The position numbers and the translations under genes are program-made. Source: a virus. From it: a stretch of DNA of 21,271 nucleotides. The notes beneath the pieces are model-generated. The model ran no database searches. It worked only from the letters and a program-made list of their open reading frames with translations, and was not told where the DNA came from. The stretch spans positions 1 to 21,271 of IMG/VR virus record IMGVR_UViG_3300034101_003487; one strand, given 5' to 3'. Below are positions 1 through 5,874 of this stretch, piece by piece (positions within the stretch are counted from its first letter, which is position 1; the number at the start of each line of letters is the position of its first letter).

Positions 1-44
1 GTCCCGAGGCTCAGGAGTACAGACTTTTCATGCCCCCCACCCTG

Positions 45-404
45 CTAGCCGCGCGCCGCCTTTGCCTCTGCCGCCGTCTTCGCCTGGTGGCATTCGTGGC
101 AGATCGATTGCAGGTTGCTGTCATCGTCTGTTCCGCCCTGCGACTTCGGAACGATGTGATCCACCTCTTTCGCTGGCCGGTATCTGCCTGCTGCCAGATC
201 CACCTGGCACAAGCCCTTGTCGCGGCGCAGGATGCGCTTGCGCTGCTTGTCCCACTCCGTGCCGTAACCGCGTTCGTGGCGGCTGCCTCTAGCCGTATCG
301 GCGAATGATCCGGCCGCCTGGTGCTTGTCGCAGTAGCCAGACCCATCCCGCACTAACGCCGGGCATCCAGTGTGGCGGCAGGGGCTAGGGGATCGGATAG
401 TCAT
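45..404 (-). CDS. HNH endonuclease next to the terminase position
   Basis: Small phage HNH nuclease of 119 residues. It has an N-terminal Cys/His cluster (C-R-H-T-G-C, then C-D-K-H). The C-terminal ββα-metal core has the catalytic His in DHIVP, the structural Asn in SNLQ and the last His in CHECHQ. HNH proteins of this size usually lie just before the small terminase subunit of cos phages and assist terminase cleavage during packaging. That role is inferred, because terminase would lie beyond the left edge. I chose the ATG at 404. An in-frame TTG at 416 is possible, but neither start has a Shine-Dalgarno sequence. The gene begins about 10 bases after the late terminator, so it should be the first gene read when Q-modified polymerase passes that terminator. 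Confidence 0.88.
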   Translation of the reverse strand: MTIRSPSPCRHTGCPALVRDGSGYCDKHQAAGSFADTARGSRHERGYGTEWDKQRKRILRRDKGLCQVDLAAGRYRPAKEVDHIVPKSQGGTDDDSNLQSICHECHQAKTAAEAKAARG

Positions 405-413
405 AACGTAATG

Positions 414-446
414 CAAAAAGCCCGCAGGCTAGGCCATGCGGGCTTG
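414..446 (-). terminator. Rho-independent late terminator (tR'-like)
   Basis: The minus strand has a 9-bp perfect stem (AAGCCCGCA paired with TGCGGGCTT; 437-445 with 418-426) around a 10-base loop, running into five T. It lies about 100 bases downstream of a consensus-like promoter (519-546) and just before the HNH/terminase genes. In lambda this is the place of tR', the terminator overridden by Q. Confidence 0.8.
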
Positions 447-463
447 GGTTTCTCTGGTCGTTC

Positions 464-487
464 GTAGCCCGCCATTCGGCGGGCTAC
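464..487. promoter_or_regulatory. Perfect 10-bp hairpin in the late leader
   Basis: GTAGCCCGCC and GGCGGGCTAC are perfectly paired around an ATTC loop. There is no T run on either side, so it is not a standard terminator. It begins 10 bases after the stop of the upstream gene and lies in the RNA that would come from the late promoter, some 20 bases before the tR'-like terminator. It may be part of the Q-response or pausing structure, or a transcript-end stabiliser. The function is inferred. Confidence 0.55.
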
Positions 488-496
488 TGGTCACGG

Positions 497-814
497 TCAG
501 TCGGATTCGTTGCTGCGGATTCTAGAAACGAATTTTGAATTGTCAAGCTTTTCTATAATCCAGCCGCATGTTCTACAGCCATGAGGACCACTCCTGATGC
601 GCGTCAATCTCAGCCCGTCATGGATGATGTTGCGTTGACTCTTGAAACACGCCAACACGCTACCGCCGCTGACTGCGTCCTCTATGGCTGATCTCAACGC
701 AATATCGTTCGTCCGTTCGACTTCCTTAGCGCAGAAGAGTTTGTCTGCCCCATAGACGGCATGCAACGCGCGCAACACGCTGAGCCACGTTGCTTCAGAG
801 ATGATCTTAGTCAT
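497..814 (-). CDS. Hypothetical protein between Q and the late promoter
   Basis: A 105-residue protein that I do not recognise. It is soluble, with no membrane segment. Near the C-terminus it has a C-R-T-C-G-W motif that could bind a metal together with an upstream Cys. The start at 814 is chosen over 820 because AAAGGA sits at the right distance before it and because its ATGA overlaps the stop of the Q-like gene, which indicates translational coupling. The last 50 bases of the coding sequence contain the late promoter, which constrains this end of the gene. Its position in the delayed-early minus-strand operon suggests expression together with Q. No function can be assigned. Confidence 0.7.
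   Translation of the reverse strand: MTKIISEATWLSVLRALHAVYGADKLFCAKEVERTNDIALRSAIEDAVSGGSVLACFKSQRNIIHDGLRLTRIRSGPHGCRTCGWIIEKLDNSKFVSRIRSNESD
519..546 (-). promoter_or_regulatory. Late promoter (pR'-like)
   Basis: On the minus strand there is a perfect -35 TTGACA (546-541), a 16-bp spacer and a -10 TAGAAT (524-519). The start would be near position 512. It overlaps the 3' end of the preceding small gene and lies downstream of the Q-like gene. The predicted leader of about 100 nt ends at the terminator 414-446, matching the lambda pR'-tR' design in which Q acts at the promoter. Confidence 0.75.
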
Positions 815-1251
815 AGCCATCCTTTACCACGGTCTCCCAAGCCAGGTTGCGAGATTGACCGCAAAGGCGGAGAGGATAGGCCGGCGCGGGTGGCGTGGTC
901 CAGTCGATTGCGCAGCATCGTCACTGCCCAAGCCAGGCGATCTTCGAACGCGCTGCGCGGGATGCCCGCCTTGCCGGCGATCTTCTCGCGGCTGATGCGC
1001 AGCACATACCAACCCTTGAGGAGCACACGCGCCAAGTGCGGGAACTCTGGATGGGACACCGCACGCTCCACGTTCAAACAAGCCCGCTCATCCAGCATCC
1101 GGATCGGGTTGCGTTCCTCGTCGCCTGGAACCCGCGGAGGACGGTAGCGGCCTTCGATCGAGCGGCAGTGATAGCCGCCCGAATCGCGGTGACTCACCCA
1201 CCAACCCCAGTCGTCCAACAGTCGATCCATCGTCGTATCAATCGCCACCAT
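811..1251 (-). CDS. Antitermination protein Q-like
   Basis: Protein of 146 residues resembling the phage Q antiterminators of Pfam Phage_antitermQ. It has an N-terminal D-R-L-L-D-D-W-G-W-W segment and a middle part ending in P-H-L-A-R-V-L. A C-terminal helix-turn-helix resembling sigma region 4 (about residues 85-118) includes S-R-E-K-I-A-G-K-A-G-I. Q proteins bind DNA at the late promoter, load onto paused RNA polymerase and let it read through the late terminator. The context is strong: a consensus late promoter and terminator lie immediately downstream. The ATG at 1251 has a good GGAGG just before it. The gene follows a nested inverted repeat that may act as a terminator delaying its expression. 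The assignment rests on motif resemblance and position, not on a search. Confidence 0.75.
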   Translation of the reverse strand: MVAIDTTMDRLLDDWGWWVSHRDSGGYHCRSIEGRYRPPRVPGDEERNPIRMLDERACLNVERAVSHPEFPHLARVLLKGWYVLRISREKIAGKAGIPRSAFEDRLAWAVTMLRNRLDHATRAGLSSPPLRSISQPGLGDRGKGWL

Positions 1252-1261
1252 GCACCTCCAG

Positions 1262-1393
1262 AAAAAAACAATCTGCGGGGTTTGCGGGGTTTGCGGGCGT
1301 TCTGGCTTTTAGATACTAAAAAGTGTCACTGTCTCACTGACACTTTTCACACGGCTCTAAGCAACAAACCCCGCAAACCCCGCAAACCCCGCA
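1262..1393. repeat. Nested inverted repeat built from 9-bp iterons
   Basis: The outer arms are 24-bp perfect complements (1274-1297 and 1370-1393). Each is made of direct 9-bp units: GCGGGGTTT two and a half times on the left, AAACCCCGC three times on the right (1366-1392). The 72-base interior holds a second 10-bp perfect inverted repeat, AAAAGTGTCA/TGACACTTTT (1319-1328, 1338-1347). On the minus strand the inner stem ends in five T and the outer stem is followed, after AGATTG, by seven T, so either could terminate transcription between the replication gene and Q. The iterons also fit an initiator-binding or origin region. The rest of the gap 1252-1489 shows no gene. Confidence 0.9.
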
Positions 1394-1489
1394 CTTCTAA
1401 AGAAAATTACCCATATTTTGAAAAACACCCACCTAAGGCGCCCTGAAAACAGGTTCGCCGGCCAAACAGAGAGAGGTGACGGTGCGTGG

Positions 1490-3190
1490 CTACATGTCGA
1501 TATCCTCGACAAGATCGTCTACAGCCAGACCCGCTTCACCCGTCGCCACCTGCCAACGCGCGATGCCGTTTCGATCTTGCGGCAGCATCACAAATCGTTT
1601 GCCGCCCACTACACGGCCCTTGCGGCGGCGTAACCAACTGCCCAGACTGCGCGATGTCGGCTGACGCCCGCCGCTGACCAGCAACAGCGCCTCGCGCAGT
1701 TCCGGCCGCGTTGGCGCTCCGATGTCCATCCCCTCGCCAACCGCCATCCCCTCCCGGATGATGTCCGCCGCACTCCGCGCAGACCCCTCATACAAGTCAA
1801 ACCACGCGGTCAGCAGGGCAAGCAGGGCTTCAAGGTCAGGGTCTTCAGCGCGCAACTGGCTAGAGGCTTCAAGCGGATCGGCCAGGCCAATCCAGCGCAA
1901 CGGCTGGCGACAGATGCGGTCCCAATCTTCAAAACCGCCCAGCGCCGGGGCATCGCTCTTTGGCGAACCGGCCGCCATGTAAGCCAGGGGAATGGTCAGC
2001 GCAGCCGCCACCAGCTTGCCGCGTAGCCGCGCGATGCGATCCAGATGCGGCTCGCCGTCGAAGGCGCGCAGTTCGGGGCGTTCCAGCTTTGCATCCAGGC
2101 GGATCATCGTCACCCGCCGTTTCAGGTCACCGTCGATGCTCAGGTTATTGCCGGTCGCCGCGATGATCGCGCAGGTCGGCACGTCGACAATGCCGGAGCC
2201 GCCCAGGGGCCGCACCTTCTTCACCGGCTGCGACAGGATCTGATTCAGCAGATCGCCGCCCAGGGGACGCTCCACGTTATCGATGTTCAGGATCGGATCG
2301 CCCGCCAACAGGATGCCGTCGATACGCTTCTCGGCTTCGTTGTCGTCGTGCCCCAGACTCATCACGCTCGCACGCCGGCCGGTAGCCAGCAGGCTGATCG
2401 TATCGGCCAGCAGGCTCTTGCCGGTGCCGGGTGTCGGCGCCGTGATCGCCAGCATGGGGGCCGATGGCAGGCTGCGCCGGCACACCGCCAAAATCATCCC
2501 GGCCAGTGCGGCCGAAATATCGGCCGGAGAAACAAACGGAAACGTATCGATCGCTTTTGCCAGCTCATCCGCCGCATCAGCGGCATCTCGCAAACTAGGG
2601 GCGCGGGGTGGCGAGACAAAGCCCGGCAAATCAGACCACGCCGCAAACAACCCGGTTGCCGCATCGTAGCCAGGCACATCCAGCACGCGACCATCCAGCG
2701 TCAGCGTCGGGCACTCCACAAACCCGTTCAGCAACGGAATCTCCGGCCAAAAACCGCGCGCCATGTAAGCCTCAGCCGTCTTTGCCGGACAATCACAGGC
2801 CTTGTACTTCTCCGCGCGGCCGTCGTATTTTTCATGCGACGCCGCGCGCCCGGCCAGTTCGCACAAATGCGGCGCACCCACCGCCACCAGAGACACCGCC
2901 CCGGCATGGCGCTTGATCTTGTGGCCATCCTCGGAATCTTCCGCCGCCACATAGACCCGGCTCAAGCCCGCACCCCAGCGAAACAGATTGCCGCCGTCGC
3001 GGCAGAACTCCCCCAGCGCCGCGCCCAACTCATCCAGGATGCGCGGCAACTGGCCCGCATCATGCTGGATGATGCGCCGGCCGTCCGGGCCGAAACATCC
3101 GCTGTCACCATCACCAGGCCCGCCATCCAAGTGCGCATCCTTGAACGCCGCATCCTGCTCGGGCGCCGCCTTGATCAGCTTAAGCGCCAT
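1490..3190 (-). CDS. Phage replication ATPase/helicase-like protein
   Basis: Protein of 566 residues with a P-loop ATPase core. Walker A is APTPGTGKS (about residues 251-259) and a Walker B-like segment I-L-N-I-D-N-V-E lies at about 300-307. Downstream are a sensor-like A-A-T-G-N-N and an arginine-rich G-D-L-K-R-R that could act as the arginine finger. The N-terminal 200 residues include A-C-D-C-P and resemble the accessory part of primase-helicase proteins. I see no convincing complete primase active site. The C-terminus looks like a winged helix (R-P-E-L-R-E-A-L to about 545). It probably unwinds or loads at the phage origin. The ATG at 3190 is preferred over an upstream in-frame start at 3274, because it leaves only an 11-base overlap with the preceding gene and lies after a G-rich stretch. 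Confidence 0.75.
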   Translation of the reverse strand: MALKLIKAAPEQDAAFKDAHLDGGPGDGDSGCFGPDGRRIIQHDAGQLPRILDELGAALGEFCRDGGNLFRWGAGLSRVYVAAEDSEDGHKIKRHAGAVSLVAVGAPHLCELAGRAASHEKYDGRAEKYKACDCPAKTAEAYMARGFWPEIPLLNGFVECPTLTLDGRVLDVPGYDAATGLFAAWSDLPGFVSPPRAPSLRDAADAADELAKAIDTFPFVSPADISAALAGMILAVCRRSLPSAPMLAITAPTPGTGKSLLADTISLLATGRRASVMSLGHDDNEAEKRIDGILLAGDPILNIDNVERPLGGDLLNQILSQPVKKVRPLGGSGIVDVPTCAIIAATGNNLSIDGDLKRRVTMIRLDAKLERPELRAFDGEPHLDRIARLRGKLVAAALTIPLAYMAAGSPKSDAPALGGFEDWDRICRQPLRWIGLADPLEASSQLRAEDPDLEALLALLTAWFDLYEGSARSAADIIREGMAVGEGMDIGAPTRPELREALLLVSGGRQPTSRSLGSWLRRRKGRVVGGKRFVMLPQDRNGIARWQVATGEAGLAVDDLVEDIDM

Positions 3191-3569
3191 GCGCGCGGCC
3201 CCCCACCAGGGTCTGGCCGCGCTCATGCCAATCGTGCCAGGTGCCGGCGACCATCTCGCCATTTGTAATGGCAAACGACGTCAGCGTGCGCGGCCGAATC
3301 GCCACAAGACAATCCGCCACCTCCTGCACCCGGCCGGAGTCCGAGGCCTCATAGATCAGCATCAAATCCAGCCCCGCGAGCGGCCGCAAGTCATAGTCCT
3401 GAATCGCCACATCCAGCGGCAACACCACGCGCGGATAACGATTTTGGCTGGGCGCATAGCGCGACGCCGACCAGCCCAGCGCCACCAAGAAATAACCGCC
3501 CGGAAGTGCAGGCACCAACCCCAGCTTGCGAGCATCGGCAAGCTCGCGGGCATACGGCGGCAAGCGCAT
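3180..3569 (-). CDS. Hypothetical protein upstream of the replication ATPase
   Basis: Protein of 129 residues that I do not recognise. It begins M-R-L-P-P-Y-A-R-E-L and has a hydrophobic A-L-P-G-G-Y-F-L-V-A-L-G-W segment too short and mixed to be a clear membrane span. It looks like a globular αβ protein. The ATG at 3569 follows the stop of the cII-like gene by two bases, and its own stop overlaps the ATPase start by 11 bases. The three genes therefore form one coupled unit, and a role in replication initiation or helicase loading is a reasonable guess from position only. An alternative GTG start at 3596 would overlap the upstream gene. Confidence 0.7.
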   Translation of the reverse strand: MRLPPYARELADARKLGLVPALPGGYFLVALGWSASRYAPSQNRYPRVVLPLDVAIQDYDLRPLAGLDLMLIYEASDSGRVQEVADCLVAIRPRTLTSFAITNGEMVAGTWHDWHERGQTLVGGRAHGA

Positions 3570-3571
3570 GG

Positions 3572-4042
3572 CTAACCCCGCGCGCGCACGCGGCACAGCT
3601 CGACAAACGCCGTGATCGCCGAAACTGCCTCATACCCCTCACGCTCGATCTCCACCAGCTCGCGCTGACTGATCGCACCATCCGCCACATCCGCCGCCGC
3701 CACCCCGGCCAGATCGCCGAATTCCTTCACCGCCAGCAACATCGACTGGGTCAACGCATCCGACTCAACCGGCAGATCGGCCAGCGCCACGAAAATGCCG
3801 CCATGTTCATGCGCCTTCGCATGCAGCGGCTGAGTCCAGTTCGCCACCCGCGCCTGGCGCGCGAAATGCAGGATGGCATCCTGCCGATCCACCTGCAGCG
3901 GCTCATCACCGCGCAGCTGGGCATACAACGTCGAAGCCGCCACCCCCAGCCGTACCGCCAACGCCGGCACCCCGCCGGGGTATTTCTGCGCCACCAGGTA
4001 GAGCGCGGAGAGTTGATCCATCGGGTCTTTGCGAAGAGTCAT
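3572..4042 (-). CDS. CII-like regulator (CP76 family)
   Basis: Protein of 156 residues resembling the phage regulatory protein CII family (Phage_CP76). It has an N-terminal helix-turn-helix (about residues 25-45, A-L-A-V-R-L-G-V-A-A-S-T-L-Y), then helical segments including K-E-F-G-D-L-A-G-V-A-A, and ends with a helical E-R-E-G-Y-E-A-V-S-A-I. Such proteins activate lysogeny promoters and help the repressor become established. The gene lies downstream of the cro-like gene and after two terminator-like hairpins, the lambda cII position. A second ATG at 4021 is possible. Neither start has a clear ribosome-binding site. Family membership is judged from length, HTH placement and gene order. Confidence 0.75.
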   Translation of the reverse strand: MTLRKDPMDQLSALYLVAQKYPGGVPALAVRLGVAASTLYAQLRGDEPLQVDRQDAILHFARQARVANWTQPLHAKAHEHGGIFVALADLPVESDALTQSMLLAVKEFGDLAGVAAADVADGAISQRELVEIEREGYEAVSAITAFVELCRVRARG

Positions 4043-4103
4043 ATCGAGCGGGGGCGTTTATGGTTTACGCGCCATGCCGGCGCGCATAGCCTGAATTAAG
4101 AAG

Positions 4104-4126
4104 CCCGGCCAGGCGAGCTGGCCGGG
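4104..4126 (-). terminator. Hairpin between cro-like and cII-like genes
   Basis: A 9-bp perfect stem, CCCGGCCAG/CTGGCCGGG, with a five-base loop is followed on the minus strand by CTTCTTAATT, a weak T-rich tail. It is probably a partial terminator that early transcripts must pass to reach the cII-like and replication genes, like lambda tR1. Confidence 0.6.
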
Positions 4127-4193
4127 AGCCGAAACGGCTTGAGAGAGAAAGCCAAGGAGTAGCCGATATGTTCCGACCGGCCAGCGGTGATGC

Positions 4194-4233
4194 AAAAAAA
4201 AGCCCGACGACGCGGGAGACGCGGCCGGCGGGC
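4194..4233 (-). terminator. Strong Rho-independent terminator (tR1-like)
   Basis: The minus strand carries a GC-rich imperfect stem (GCCCG-CG-CGCG paired with CGCG-CG-CGGGC) and then eight consecutive T (4201-4194). It lies 150 bases after the cro-like gene. The 342-base stretch 4043-4384 holds this terminator, the hairpin at 4104-4126 and no gene that I can support. Reading frames through it owe their openness to base composition. Confidence 0.85.
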
Positions 4234-4384
4234 AAAGCTGCGCGAATCGCGGCGCGCAGCCAGGGAGTCTGTAGGGTGCCGTCTCTCCGGCTGTCACGAC
4301 TGTTTTGTCCGCCTATCGCGGCATTGGACAGAGCAGGCAGCAAGCTGCACACCGCGTCGTTCTCTCCTCGCTGGGGTTGGGTAT

Positions 4385-4642
4385 TCATGCCGCCGCTTTT
4401 TCGTCGCAACTACAGCGCAAAACTGACCATTCCACATCGGGGCGCAGGTCTTCGCACCTCACCTGGCCGGCGGTGGCGCGTTCCAGGGCGGGGCAGTATT
4501 CAGCGGGGGGCGTGAGGTCCGGATTCGGGCTGTTCAGCCAGTTAAAAACGTGCGCCTGCTTGATGCCGCGCCCGACCGCCTTCGCGGTGGCTGTTTGCCC
4601 ACCGATCAGGTGAACAGCTTTTTTGAGGGGTTCGAGTGCCAT
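4385..4642 (-). CDS. Cro/YdaS-like repressor
   Basis: Protein of 85 residues resembling the YdaS/Cro group of small phage regulators. It begins M-A-L-E-P-L-K-K-A-V and has a helix-turn-helix at about residues 13-36 (G-G-Q-T-A-T-A-K-A-V-G, then Q-A-H-V-F-N-W-L). The C-terminal part contains T-P-P-A-E-Y-C-P-A-L-E-R-A-T, typical of the group. It is divergent from the cI-like gene, with three operators between them, so it should repress the repressor promoter and commit the phage to lysis. The ATG at 4642 falls at or within two bases of the start predicted for pR, and no other usable start codon exists downstream, so the message should be leaderless. Confidence 0.85.
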   Translation of the reverse strand: MALEPLKKAVHLIGGQTATAKAVGRGIKQAHVFNWLNSPNPDLTPPAEYCPALERATAGQVRCEDLRPDVEWSVLRCSCDEKAAA

Positions 4643-4648
4643 GCGTCA

Positions 4649-4678
4649 AGAATATAAGCATGATTGTATTTTTGTCAA
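4649..4678 (-). promoter_or_regulatory. Early rightward promoter pR
   Basis: On the minus strand there is a perfect -35 TTGACA (4678-4673). The -10 is either TATATT (4656-4651, 16-bp spacer) or TATTCT (4654-4649, 18-bp spacer). The predicted start is 4644-4642, at the cro-like ATG. The sequence from -35 to -10 is nearly the same as that of pL (6152-6181), and operator OR1 lies between the two hexamers. Confidence 0.85.
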
Positions 4679-4715
4679 TAAGCCGGCTTGTTTGAATATT
4701 CACAACCTGACTTGT
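4654..4715. promoter_or_regulatory. Tripartite operator OR1-OR3
   Basis: Three 14-bp semi-palindromic sites begin exactly 24 bp apart: ATAAGCATGATTGT (4654-4667), ATAAGCCGGCTTGT (4678-4691) and ACAACCTGACTTGT (4702-4715). The first two agree at 10 of 14 positions. The third is more divergent. They cover pR and pRM and recur at pL, as expected for CI/Cro binding sites. Which protein binds which site cannot be read from the sequence. Confidence 0.85.
4672..4700 (+). promoter_or_regulatory. Repressor maintenance promoter pRM (candidate)
   Basis: On the plus strand there is TTGTCA (4672-4677, five of six), a 17-bp spacer and AATATT (4695-4700, four of six). Its -35 overlaps that of pR on the other strand. 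OR2 lies in its spacer, and OR3 covers the predicted start near 4707. The repressor ATG at 4728 has no Shine-Dalgarno sequence. Confidence 0.5.
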
Positions 4716-4727
4716 AACCTGACTCTT

Positions 4728-5099
4728 ATGAGATATGGAGAACGATTACGCGCTGCTCGGCTACATGCTGGGCTTACCCAAGCCGAACTTGCTGTTGGCA
4801 TTGGCGGGGTGTGTACGCAAGCAAATATTTCAGGCCTGGAAAAATCGTTATCTGCCAATGGCTCTGAGTTTACAGTCCAGTTTGCCAACGCATGCCAGGT
4901 AAACGCGTTATGGCTGGCTACTGGTGAGGGAGTGATGTTTGATAACCATGTTAGCGAGCCTGTAAAACAGGTAACTCGTCGCATGCAGACACTTTCGGAG
5001 CGTGAGCAATACCGGGTTGCCAAGATGATCGAGTTCTATCTCGAACCTGCCGAAAACGATCTTGATGCCACGCCAGAAGGCCTGCGCGGCAGCCAATGA
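4728..5099 (+). CDS. CI-like repressor without a peptidase domain
   Basis: XRE-family DNA-binding protein of 123 residues. The helix-turn-helix covers about residues 5-60 (E-R-L-R-A-A-R, G-L-T-Q-A-E-L-A, then S-G-L-E-K), followed by L-W-L-A-T-G-E-G, common in phage repressors. A short helical C-terminus (S-E-R-E-Q-Y-R-V-A-K-M-I) may dimerise. Position and divergent orientation to the cro-like gene make it the immunity repressor. Lambda CI has a C-terminal S24/LexA-type peptidase domain of about 100 residues. It is absent here, so RecA-stimulated self-cleavage is not expected and induction must work differently. The start at 4728 is the first Met before the HTH. Upstream codons would run through the operators. 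Confidence 0.88.
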   Translation: MRYGERLRAARLHAGLTQAELAVGIGGVCTQANISGLEKSLSANGSEFTVQFANACQVNALWLATGEGVMFDNHVSEPVKQVTRRMQTLSEREQYRVAKMIEFYLEPAENDLDATPEGLRGSQ

Positions 5100-5150
5100 T
5101 CTACCGGTTGGTAAAGTCATTCAGTTCAGCATTAGAAAAGAGGGAAAACC

Positions 5151-5612
5151 ATGGAAGTAATGTGGATCATCATCCTTGCTTTCATCGGCTGGGCAATTTA
5201 TGAGCTACTGACCAGCAAGTCGGATATTGGCCCGATCAAGGCCTATGCCTCGCGTGAAGATGCCTTTAATGAACCCCATCCGTTCAGCAGCGGGCAAGTA
5301 TTCAACCAAGAGATTGTTGGAGAATCCCATTACCAGGAAGCGTTGAGCGGCATCGTTCAGAATATCCCCGCCGGCTACGAATATGTTCAGGCGCAGTTGG
5401 AGATGGAAAACAACAACCCGCATGATCGCAATGCGGTTGCAGTCAAAATCGCAGGTCATCTAATTGGCTACTTGCCACGCGAAGCCGCCAAGGAATACCG
5501 CAGCCTTGCCAAGGAAGAAGGACTACCTGCCATCACTACCTGCCCGGCGGTCATCAAAGGAGGTGGGGATCGGTCGTATGGTGTTTGGCTTGGCCTACCG
5601 GAGCTGGTCTGA
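5151..5612 (+). CDS. Membrane-anchored HIRAN-domain protein
   Basis: Protein of 153 residues. Residues 4-19 (M-W-I-I-I-L-A-F-I-G-W-A-I-Y) form one N-terminal membrane segment. Residues about 50-150 match the HIRAN domain, with I-V-G-E-S-H-Y near its start, the signature N-P-H-D-R-N-A-V-A-V in the middle, and I-G-Y-L-P-R-E-A-A. HIRAN domains bind DNA ends or single-stranded DNA in repair helicases; stand-alone bacterial versions are poorly characterised. AGAGGGA precedes the ATG. The gene lies 51 bases after the repressor and before pL, the position of rexAB in lambda, so it is probably expressed in the lysogen. A superinfection-exclusion or DNA-entry role at the inner membrane is inference. 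Confidence 0.8.
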   Translation: MEVMWIIILAFIGWAIYELLTSKSDIGPIKAYASREDAFNEPHPFSSGQVFNQEIVGESHYQEALSGIVQNIPAGYEYVQAQLEMENNNPHDRNAVAVKIAGHLIGYLPREAAKEYRSLAKEEGLPAITTCPAVIKGGGDRSYGVWLGLPELV

Positions 5613-5655
5613 ATTTCAAACGCTACAGCATCATCACCAGTTGGCAGGACTGAAC

Positions 5656-5874
5656 ATGAAAGACATCAACAAAACCCACAAAAATCTGTTCCTGGCTGAT
5701 CCAGCCAAGGCGGTATCGAACATAGACACCGCCTTGAAGTTCCTTTTTGCCGATACCGTGCATGGCATGAACGACAAGGTCGCGGGCGATTACACCTACG
5801 AGGAACTGGTGGATGCGTTGCTCTCCGCCCGTCGCGCCTTGTACTCCGACCACGGCGAAGAGGGCGACCAGTAA
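5656..5874 (+). CDS. Small hypothetical protein of the immunity operon
   Basis: Protein of 72 residues that I do not recognise. It begins M-K-D-I-N-K-T-H-K-N-L-F and appears mainly helical, with an acidic C-terminus (D-H-G-E-E-G-D-Q). AGGA lies six bases before the ATG at 5656. Longer versions starting upstream would overlap the HIRAN gene and are unlikely. It follows the HIRAN gene by 43 bases on the same strand, so the repressor, the HIRAN protein and this protein probably form one lysogenic operon. Its last 79 bases overlap a convergent gene on the minus strand. Confidence 0.65.
   Translation: MKDINKTHKNLFLADPAKAVSNIDTALKFLFADTVHGMNDKVAGDYTYEELVDALLSARRALYSDHGEEGDQ

Noticed and set aside
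1-44. Start of terminase after the HNH gene
   Set aside because: The only ATG on the minus strand in this stretch (position 31) gives six codons before a stop. Terminase must begin outside the window.
1275-1392. Short CRISPR-like array
   Set aside because: The units are 9 bp, contiguous, with no spacers, and are arranged as mirror-image arms of one inverted repeat.
2045-3268. Long plus-strand frame of 407 residues opposite the replication ATPase
   Set aside because: It is Arg/His/Gln-rich with no domain, and is the antisense shadow of a well-supported ATPase gene in G+C-rich DNA.
4058-4409. Minus-strand frames of 79 and 114 residues between the cro-like and cII-like genes
   Set aside because: They read through two terminator-like hairpins, lack Shine-Dalgarno sequences and have Arg/Pro/Ser-rich composition. 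Similar Gly-Leu-Phe-Phe stretches arise simply from translating hairpin plus T run.
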